From a virus, in IMG/VR virus record IMGVR_UViG_3300030406_002256, positions 1 to 25,512 of that record: a DNA stretch of 25,512 bases. One strand, written 5' to 3'. The notes beneath the pieces were generated by a model, which saw only the letters and a list, made by a program, of their open reading frames with translations, searched no databases and was not told the DNA's origin. Both the position numbers and the translations under genes were made by a program. Positions 17,985-24,325 of this stretch are shown in pieces (position 1 is the first letter of the stretch; each line of letters opens with the position of its first letter).

Positions 17985-18776
17985 TTATTTTAATCGTTTT
18001 TCAACTTGTTTGAAAACATCAACACCTTCATCGGTTTTAAACCAAGATGCTAGCGCTGAATATGGGTTTTCATCAAATGGTACATCAAATAATTTTCTAT
18101 CATTTGTTCCCCATTTAAAATGTCTGTTGTCATTGGATAATTTTATTATGCCAGCTTCAACAGCTCTAATACCCGTATTTCTAATACTTATGTCTTCATC
18201 ATTCGCAAGATCTAAGAACAATTTTGCATTATTCCTAGCAAATACCATTAAGTCACGTCTAAGTTCCTTAGAAGTCATCTGAGACACTCTATTTCCAATG
18301 TCTGTTCTTAATATTGCTTCTGCTTTATCAATATCCATTGACGCAGCAGCGTTTAAAGCTTCTAATTCCATTTCTAGGTAATCTATGTCACTTTCAGCTA
18401 TTGCTTCAGCGTTATGTTCCATGTATGTTTTACCTGACTCTGGATGATATTTTGATAAAAACTCTTGTAGTGTTCGTTGTTCTTTTTCTACAAACAATTG
18501 TCCATTTCTAAATACGATATGACCTAATCTTTGAGGTCCTTTCATTTCGTCAACGAATACTGTGTTTTGATTTCTACAATATTTTATTTCTCTTTCATAA
18601 CCTTTGTCTTCGTCAAAATAAAATAATTGTCTTGATCTTAATATATAAACAGGTGGTATAGCTGTTGTTTGAAGCTCATATAACCTGTCTTTTACCTCCC
18701 AACTTTGTCCTTTTGAAGCTGTTGGCTCTGGTAATGGCTGTTCAACTACAGCCTTTTTTTTAGTTTTCTTTTCCAT
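17985..18776 (-). CDS. Conserved-looking protein of unknown role between capsid and neck genes
   Basis: The product is 263 residues and I do not recognise a named family. The first 25 residues are Lys/Pro-rich and probably disordered. Residues about 25-110 look like a small beta domain (PPVYILRSRQLFYFDE, GHIVFRNGQLFVEKEQ), followed by LQEFLSKYHPESGKTY. Residues about 125-215 are helical (IDYLEMELEALNAAAS, RRDLMVFARNNAKLFLDLAN). The end is compact, with YSALASWFKTDEGVDVF. It has no signal peptide or membrane segment. It lies directly after the capsid-gene terminator and before the neck gene, so a head-completion, capsid-associated or regulatory role is plausible. The balance of a beta domain and a helical domain also allows nucleic-acid binding. 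It starts at ATG 18774-18776 behind an A/T-only leader. Confidence 0.55.
   Translation of the reverse strand: MEKKTKKKAVVEQPLPEPTASKGQSWEVKDRLYELQTTAIPPVYILRSRQLFYFDEDKGYEREIKYCRNQNTVFVDEMKGPQRLGHIVFRNGQLFVEKEQRTLQEFLSKYHPESGKTYMEHNAEAIAESDIDYLEMELEALNAAASMDIDKAEAILRTDIGNRVSQMTSKELRRDLMVFARNNAKLFLDLANDEDISIRNTGIRAVEAGIIKLSNDNRHFKWGTNDRKLFDVPFDENPYSALASWFKTDEGVDVFKQVEKRLK
18736..18761 (+). terminator. Plus-strand terminator-like hairpin inside an opposite-strand gene
   Basis: GGCTGT (18736-18741) and ACAGCC (18748-18753) form a perfect 6-bp stem with a 6-nt loop, followed on the plus strand by eight T residues (18754-18761). It has the shape of an intrinsic terminator for antisense transcripts. 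However, no plus-strand gene is present, and the T-run is explained by a lysine-rich start on the other strand, so function is uncertain. Confidence 0.3.
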
Positions 18777-18789
18777 GATATAATATAAT

Positions 18790-18829
18790 AAAAGTTAATA
18801 AAATAAAGGGCTGGGTGCCGAAGCACCCA
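18790..18829 (-). terminator. Intrinsic terminator after the capsid gene
   Basis: Nineteen bases past the capsid stop codon, the minus strand reads TGGGTGC-TTCG-GCACCCA (18812-18829). This is a perfect 7-bp stem closed by the very stable C(UUCG)G tetraloop, followed by GCCC and a T-rich run TTTATTTTATT. This is the only GC-rich element between genes in the window. It probably ends many transcripts after the capsid gene and so raises capsid mRNA relative to downstream genes, while read-through serves the neck and tail genes. Confidence 0.85.
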
Positions 18830-18847
18830 ACTCTTTAATATAAAGTA

Positions 18848-20308
18848 TTACTTAAGTAATACGAAGTTGTTTGCAGCTTGTACTACTAAACATCTTTCTG
18901 ATAGATAGTTAATCTCCATCTTGTCGATGTTTGAACTAGTTGGTCCACCAACTGATCCAGTCACCCAAGACTTTAATTTTCTATCATCTGCTTGACCTGC
19001 TCTATATCTAACGTGTAAGAAAGGTCTTCTTACATTAGATCCTACTTGCTGATCATATACTGAAGAAGTACCAGCTGGTATCATAATACCTTTGATACCA
19101 CCAACTAATCCTCTTGTAGAGAAGTCGTTTAAGTATTTCCAATCAGTTTTGTAGAAGTCATAAGAACCTCTTCTAAATCCAGAGAATCCTAGGTTTAATG
19201 CCATATCAGATGAGTTTTCAAATACACCGAAAGATGTACCACCATCATAGTTAGCATTAATTTGACCTAACATATCATCAAAGATTAAGTTTGAAGCTCT
19301 GTTAAGATATAACATGTTTTCTTCAATAGCACCTTGCTTATCTAGCTCAGCTAATAATAAATCGAAATCTGCTAATGCGTCAGTCGCGTTATCAACTAAG
19401 TTAGTAGCTACAATACCTCTGTTTTCAACAGCTGAGAATAAACCTTCAGAACCTTCAATATCACCATAAGTGTCATGAAGTTGAGAGTCTTCAGAGTCTG
19501 TACCAGAAGTATTAACTTTTTCAGCTTCAACCATTGTCATTTCCATGTAGTCATTAAATCTTACTCTTGTATCTCCAGAAGATTTAAGATACCATAAGTA
19601 TCCACCTTGTCCGCTTTCACCAGCTACTTCGATCCAACCGATCTGAGCAGTGTCAGAACCATTGATTTCAAAGTGATCTTTGATGATCATTGGTCTGTTT
19701 GTGAAAGTTAAGAACTTAGGCTCAAGAGACTTTTGCATAGTGTCAGTTCCTTTTCCGAATTCAGATCCGTATACAAAGAACTTAATCACTTGATTATCAG
19801 TACTTCCGATAGTTGCTGAAACGTTTTCTACGTTTTTAGCAGCATAAGGGAAAATATCTAACTGCTCACCATTAGCATAAGCTGTAGTGCTAGATTCGAT
19901 ACCCTGATTAACATAGGCCTTAAATACAACACCTGCTACTGTACAAACTACAGTTGCACCTTTTCTAATTGCGTGTGCTTCTGTTGCTCCTGTGTCGATG
20001 TTTTTAATTTGATCAACTAAACCAGTTGCTGGGTTGATTTGACCTTCGTATGCTAAATGCAATCTACCTTGTTCAGACCAAATAACTTGATCAGACTGTA
20101 GAGGCATTTCAGCACTTAACATTGATAAGAAACCAGAAATTGTTCTGTTTCCATATCTATCTACTTCCTGCTCGTATAATTCTGGCAAATACTGTTTAGC
20201 CCACCCGTCATTTTGAATATCTAGGTAGTTAGTATTTAATGCCATCTTTTGGTAAGCAGGAGAGATTACTGAGCCGGACGCCGGTCCGGCAAAACTTACT
20301 GTTGCCAT
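18848..20308 (-). CDS. Major capsid protein
   Basis: The product is 486 residues, in the typical size range for a podovirus coat protein. It lies directly after a scaffold-like gene and is followed by a strong terminator, as is usual for the most abundant virion protein. The N-terminus contains TNYLDIQNDGWAKQYLPELYEQEVDRYGN-type sequence near 27-56 (helix then loop). The middle holds alternating beta strands and a conserved-looking FNDYMEMTMVEAEK stretch near 250-265. The C-terminal part has FLHVRYRAGQADDRKLKSWV near 440-460. No membrane or enzyme motif is seen. An HK97-type fold is expected from family knowledge but cannot be read directly. Codons 7-12 are unusually GC-rich and encode a perfect RNA hairpin. 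The start ATG follows an A-rich, Shine-Dalgarno-free leader. Identity rests on context, size and composition. Confidence 0.85.
   Translation of the reverse strand: MATVSFAGPASGSVISPAYQKMALNTNYLDIQNDGWAKQYLPELYEQEVDRYGNRTISGFLSMLSAEMPLQSDQVIWSEQGRLHLAYEGQINPATGLVDQIKNIDTGATEAHAIRKGATVVCTVAGVVFKAYVNQGIESSTTAYANGEQLDIFPYAAKNVENVSATIGSTDNQVIKFFVYGSEFGKGTDTMQKSLEPKFLTFTNRPMIIKDHFEINGSDTAQIGWIEVAGESGQGGYLWYLKSSGDTRVRFNDYMEMTMVEAEKVNTSGTDSEDSQLHDTYGDIEGSEGLFSAVENRGIVATNLVDNATDALADFDLLLAELDKQGAIEENMLYLNRASNLIFDDMLGQINANYDGGTSFGVFENSSDMALNLGFSGFRRGSYDFYKTDWKYLNDFSTRGLVGGIKGIMIPAGTSSVYDQQVGSNVRRPFLHVRYRAGQADDRKLKSWVTGSVGGPTSSNIDKMEINYLSERCLVVQAANNFVLLK
20273..20290 (-). promoter_or_regulatory. GC-rich hairpin inside the start of the capsid gene
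   Basis: GCCGGAC and GTCCGGC form a perfect 7-bp stem with a 4-nt loop, at +19 to +36 of the capsid reading frame. The codons are GCC GGA CCG GCG TCC GGC (residues 7-12), very different from the AT-rich codons around them. The stem would sit at the edge of a ribosome placed on the start codon. An effect on initiation or mRNA stability is inference. Confidence 0.55.
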
Positions 20309-20339
20309 TATTTATTAATTTTTAATTTTTAACTTTGTT
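20309..20339 (-). promoter_or_regulatory. A-rich translation leader of the capsid gene
   Basis: The 31 bp between the scaffold stop and the capsid ATG read, on the coding strand, as tandem TTAAAAA units followed by TTAATAAATA directly before ATG. There is no Shine-Dalgarno purine box. Adenine-rich, unstructured leaders are known to favour initiation in Flavobacterium, so this fits strong expression of the coat protein. I see no convincing Bacteroidota -33/-7 promoter here. Confidence 0.4.
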
Positions 20340-21512
20340 TTAATAGTCTTTCAACTTAAATTTTCGGCTAGAACTAGTGTCGCCGCTTATAACTTTAAAT
20401 TTATTACCACCAACTTTAACAACACCATCAGACGTTTTTCTTCCATCAACATTTATATTTTTTGCTTCAGAAGTTAATTGTTTAATAGCATCTGCTTTTC
20501 CTTGTTGGTAAAAATGATTAGCCAAAGCGTCAGCGTTTCGCGCAGCAAATAAAGATTTATGATAACCCTTAGCGTCTTGTAGCATATTATTTTGATCAAT
20601 ATACTTGCTAAAAACATTTAGCACGTCAGACTGAGCATCTCTTGTTTGTTGCGCATCTTTAACGTTGTAACGATACTTTTTGTCTCCAACTTGAAAATCA
20701 AAACCTTTGAAGTTCTCATTAAAAACTTGATCAGTTTGTTGATTAAAGTGTTTTTGTTGCTTTGCTGTAAGTTCACTAACCTGAGCTTGTTCTTTATTAT
20801 AACGGTTGAAAAAGTCAATAGCCTTTTGTTGTTCTGGAGCTAATCTTGAGCCCAACTTGACCTCTTGATAGTATTGTGCTTTCAGACCATCTAAATGGTT
20901 TCTTGCTTGTGCAACCGCTTCTTTATGAGCAAGCTTTTTACGTTTTATGTCCCTTGGTTCATCTGTTTCTTCATCATAGCTAAAATTATCTTCTAACATA
21001 AAATTAACTTCTTCTGAAGACAAATGAGGTTTTGTAGACTTGTAATACTCTCGCAAGAGTGCTTCGTCATCTACATTTGAGTAATCCGCGTTGAGGCGAA
21101 CATAATCCTCTAACGTTCCACCAGTCTCATTCATAAACTTCACGAGTTCTTGAACATTTTCTGGTAGTTCCACTTCTGGAGTTTGTTGCTTTTGGTCTTC
21201 TTTAACAAGTAAATCACTTTCTTGTTTGTAAACCTCGTCAACAATATCGTTTGTTTCTTCTACTTCTTCTTCTTCTGTTACTTCTTGAATAATAGACTCT
21301 TCCTGTTGTTCAGGTTTTTCTTCTACTTTTTCTTCAGCTACAGGTTCTTCCACTTTTTCTTTAGCGGGTCCAGGCGCAGGCTTACTAAGATCTACTTTGT
21401 AATCTCCGTCTTCGTTTTTATTTGAGGGTGTTTCAACTTTAGTTTCTTCAGACTTAACATCTTCAGTCACTTTTGTCTCTACAACCTCTTCTTGTTGTTT
21501 TTCATTTTCCAT
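20340..21512 (-). CDS. Capsid scaffold protein
   Basis: The product is 390 residues. Residues 1-120 are extremely acidic and low in complexity, with Glu/Lys/Val/Pro repeats such as EEKVEEKPEQQEE and EVTEEEEVEETND. Residues about 120-330 are helical and Gln-rich (KFMNETGGTLEDYVRLNAD, LTAKQQKHFNQQTDQVFNE). Residues 330-390 are basic, with Gly/Lys/Ser, ending in SSSRKFKLKDY. An acidic disordered N-terminus, a helical centre and a basic C-terminal tail that could bind the inner capsid surface are hallmarks of phage scaffolds. The position right before the capsid gene agrees (as with T7 gene 9 before gene 10). No protease motif is visible in it, and no separate maturation protease is seen in the window. 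The start is ATG at 21510-21512, after an AT-only gap containing the 10-bp palindrome ATTATATAAT (21521-21530). Confidence 0.8.
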   Translation of the reverse strand: MENEKQQEEVVETKVTEDVKSEETKVETPSNKNEDGDYKVDLSKPAPGPAKEKVEEPVAEEKVEEKPEQQEESIIQEVTEEEEVEETNDIVDEVYKQESDLLVKEDQKQQTPEVELPENVQELVKFMNETGGTLEDYVRLNADYSNVDDEALLREYYKSTKPHLSSEEVNFMLEDNFSYDEETDEPRDIKRKKLAHKEAVAQARNHLDGLKAQYYQEVKLGSRLAPEQQKAIDFFNRYNKEQAQVSELTAKQQKHFNQQTDQVFNENFKGFDFQVGDKKYRYNVKDAQQTRDAQSDVLNVFSKYIDQNNMLQDAKGYHKSLFAARNADALANHFYQQGKADAIKQLTSEAKNINVDGRKTSDGVVKVGGNKFKVISGDTSSSRKFKLKDY

Positions 21513-21543
21513 AATAAGATATTATATAATTGTTTAAAAAATA

Positions 21544-21894
21544 TTATTTTCTTGCGTAATACGCTATGATACTTCCAGAGTTAACATTTATTTTGGTATA
21601 CTGACCAAATATGTCAATACCTGCTGGAAAACTATCACCTACTACTACTTCTTCACCACCAGATCCTTCATTATAAGTTTCAGATCCTGAAGCGGCGTCA
21701 CCAGCAGCGTCTTCTGTGTTAGCATATCTAGTAGCTTCTTCAGCGACTAATCCAGTAGTATTACTAAATGTAGTAGCAGCTAATGTTGTAATAGCTACAA
21801 AAATATGCTGGTCTGGTGGTACTATTACATCTCCACCTTTTGAAAATACTGATCCAGCTATGTTACCTGGAAAGTCGTTGTGTAATCTTGGCAT
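21544..21894 (-). CDS. Small virion-module protein, possibly capsid decoration
   Basis: The product is 116 residues with no recognised family. It is beta-rich with small residues: a central strand pair (DVIVPPDQHIFVAITTLAATTF), an acidic Gly/Ser/Thr/Glu loop (about 60-85), then strands ending IIAYYARK. There is no signal peptide or membrane segment. It lies 10 bp after the portal gene and 31 bp before the scaffold gene, a place where phages often encode head decoration, head-fibre or minor head proteins. Composition fits a small trimer-forming or decoration protein, but this is only inference. The reading frame is convincing because it fills the gap exactly with spacing like its neighbours. 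Confidence 0.5.
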   Translation of the reverse strand: MPRLHNDFPGNIAGSVFSKGGDVIVPPDQHIFVAITTLAATTFSNTTGLVAEEATRYANTEDAAGDAASGSETYNEGSGGEEVVVGDSFPAGIDIFGQYTKINVNSGSIIAYYARK

Positions 21895-21904
21895 AATTTA
21901 TTAT

Positions 21905-24325
21905 TTATCTTGGTTCAAATTGTTCTAAATCAAATCCACCTAAGTTGTCAAAGCCCGCAGACTCAAACTTTTTAGCTGGTAGATCTTTTTTTCTTTGATC
22001 GATTAACTCAGATTGTTGACTAGCTTGTATTCTAGTTCTTTCATCTTTACGATCTTCTTTATATTTCTCTTTATCTTTAATCACTTGTGATTCCATGTCT
22101 TTTAATCTCATATTTAAATTAAACTCATGTTCCATAAGTTCTTTTTTAATTTCAGCTTCTCTTTCCATTTTAGCTGTTTCAAAACCGGACTCAGCTTGAG
22201 CTAATTGAACTTTTTGCTCAGTGATTACTTGATTTTTTTGAGCTTCTGCTTGAGCGGCTCTTTCTGCTGCGTCAGCATTAGCTTGAGCTTGAGCTTGTAT
22301 ATTTTGTTGCGCTATAGCTTGATCTTGCTCAACCTTCATTCTTTTTCTTAATTTTAAAACTTGATTAGCTAATTTTAAGTTTCTAACTTCTCTAATATCA
22401 ATAGCGTCTTCTAAATTTATTTGTTGTTGTTGAAGAGCCATTTGTATATTATTTTCTAATCTTTGTTTTTCTTCATCATCAGGCGCTAACTCTAAAAATA
22501 TACCAAAGTCATGTAAATGTAATTCTCTAACCTGATCTAATGTACCAACATTGAACCTACCTAATGATAAAACAAATTGATTTCTAGATCTAGAATATTC
22601 TATTACATCAGATATTCTAAGTGATATAGCTTCAGCTGTTTTTAATGTTATATAAAGACCAGCTTGTAATATGTGTCTAGTAGCTGTGTTGCTATTTGCT
22701 GCGGCTAGTTTTTGTAAACCAACTAATGAATTTTTATCAGGCATACTACCATCTCTAGCTTCATTTAAGCCAGTTACATCTCTCATCATTTGTAGATAAT
22801 AATTATAAGACTGTATTAAAGCGCTAATTTTAGCATTACCACCAGAAGACTGTAACTCTTGTATCGGCATACGACCATTGTTAAAGTCACCGTCTTGCGT
22901 CATTGATCTACCAATAACACTACCAGTTTGGAAATACATATTTAAAGCTTCTTGTGGATTATAGTTAGTACCGTTGCCTAGATCTATTTCAGCTAAACCA
23001 TCAGCGTCTAAAAATACACCATCAGGAACTACTCTTGACATTACTTGTTGTAATTTTAAATGAGTAAGTTGTATCATGTCAGCAAATGTCATCATACGAC
23101 TAACTAAAGACTCAGGTCTACCTTTATACATACGAGGTGCAACTATGTTATAACTCATACCTACTTTAGTAATATCAGACTTAGGTCTTGTCATGTTTTC
23201 ACATTTTTTCCAGTCTAACATTATATCGTGGTTTAATATTTTTACACCACTATATAAAACCTCTATAGCCCTGTCTACTTTTTCAAATCTTGCTCTTGCG
23301 TCTTTTGGTGGATCAAATGTATCATCTTTTTGTAAAGCTTTGTCAGCACCAGATGCCATTTCTTTTATTTTAAACACTTGTCTATTAAAAGTTTTGTACT
23401 CAAAATACAACACGTTTATATATGCTTTATCACTAGCATCTTCTGGATAATATACGTATTTATCATTTTGTTGATTTTCGTATTTATCCTCTAATTCTTT
23501 TATTTGCTCCTCTGTTAACTCAGGATATTGCTTAATAAGATCTTTTATTAATACTCTTTTTACTTCACCAACATAATATAAATCTTCAAAGTACGGATCA
23601 TCACTATAAGAATAAACTATATTAGCAGGATCAACATATTCTATTTTAATTCCTTCAGCTTTATTAAAAGAGTTTTTAAGACAACCAATACCAATAACAG
23701 CTAAATCATAATCAAGTCTTTTCTTTATAAAATCGTATTTATTAAGAGACATTACATTGTCTAATGCTTCTTCTTCTGCTATTTCAATTGATTGTTTATA
23801 GTTTAATTGCATGTGTACAGAAAGCTCTTCATCACTTTGAGGTAATTCTTCAGGATTATTTTTAAAAGAATTTATACCTGTTTGAGCTTGAACATTAAGT
23901 TTAAATGATTTAAACTTCATATCTTCTTGCATATCTTTTATATAATCAGTTCTGTCTTGCGCAGCAACAGGATCAATTGAAAATGCTTTTATATCATAAG
24001 TTCTTTCTTGTATTCCATTAACAACAATATCTACAAATTTAGGTATAATAGGCACAGGTTTCCAGTCTAAATTAAGATATGATAAATCACCGTTAATAGA
24101 TAATTCATCTTTGTATTTTTGTATTGACTGTTCACCTCTAGCATATAGTCTCAGCTCGTGGTATTTTTGTTGAGTATCATAATAGCGATCAGTTCCACGG
24201 TCGCTCTTAAACCACTCTTGTTCTATAGCGTTAGCAACCGCTTTGCCATATTCAGGGCTAGACTTCTCAGCGTCAGGCACTGCCTGGCTAGGAAAACTAG
24301 ATTTTTTTGCTTTTGTTTTAATCAT
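21905..24325 (-). CDS. Portal protein
   Basis: The product is 806 residues, larger than T7 gp8 (536) and similar in size to portals of crAss-like phages. The N-terminal part contains HELRLYARGEQSIQKYKDEL (about 53-72), then LDWKPVPIIPKFVDIVVNGI, a pattern I associate with portals of that type. The middle (about 380-560) holds MYKGRPESLVSRMM, TGSVIGRSM, and MMRDVTGLNEARDGSMPDKNS, the usual portal DVTGL segment. Residues about 640-785 are a long Ala/Gln/Glu/Lys coiled coil. The dodecameric portal forms the DNA channel at one capsid vertex and docks the terminase. Its ATG lies inside the end of the terminase gene (8-bp overlap, AATGATTAA), so the two are probably translationally coupled. A short GC-rich inverted repeat (24274-24286) lies at codons 14-18. 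Confidence in the assignment is high. Confidence 0.93.
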   Translation of the reverse strand: MIKTKAKKSSFPSQAVPDAEKSSPEYGKAVANAIEQEWFKSDRGTDRYYDTQQKYHELRLYARGEQSIQKYKDELSINGDLSYLNLDWKPVPIIPKFVDIVVNGIQERTYDIKAFSIDPVAAQDRTDYIKDMQEDMKFKSFKLNVQAQTGINSFKNNPEELPQSDEELSVHMQLNYKQSIEIAEEEALDNVMSLNKYDFIKKRLDYDLAVIGIGCLKNSFNKAEGIKIEYVDPANIVYSYSDDPYFEDLYYVGEVKRVLIKDLIKQYPELTEEQIKELEDKYENQQNDKYVYYPEDASDKAYINVLYFEYKTFNRQVFKIKEMASGADKALQKDDTFDPPKDARARFEKVDRAIEVLYSGVKILNHDIMLDWKKCENMTRPKSDITKVGMSYNIVAPRMYKGRPESLVSRMMTFADMIQLTHLKLQQVMSRVVPDGVFLDADGLAEIDLGNGTNYNPQEALNMYFQTGSVIGRSMTQDGDFNNGRMPIQELQSSGGNAKISALIQSYNYYLQMMRDVTGLNEARDGSMPDKNSLVGLQKLAAANSNTATRHILQAGLYITLKTAEAISLRISDVIEYSRSRNQFVLSLGRFNVGTLDQVRELHLHDFGIFLELAPDDEEKQRLENNIQMALQQQQINLEDAIDIREVRNLKLANQVLKLRKRMKVEQDQAIAQQNIQAQAQANADAAERAAQAEAQKNQVITEQKVQLAQAESGFETAKMEREAEIKKELMEHEFNLNMRLKDMESQVIKDKEKYKEDRKDERTRIQASQQSELIDQRKKDLPAKKFESAGFDNLGGFDLEQFEPR

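Noticed and set aside
20618-20818. A 66-codon minus-strand frame inside the scaffold gene.
   Set aside because: Out-of-frame with a clear scaffold gene and no internal start signal to support a nested gene.
20309-21543. Bacteroidota-type promoters (TTTG with TAnnTTTG) before scaffold or capsid genes.
   Set aside because: No convincing pair of boxes found in the short AT-rich gaps; chance matches would be common at this base composition.
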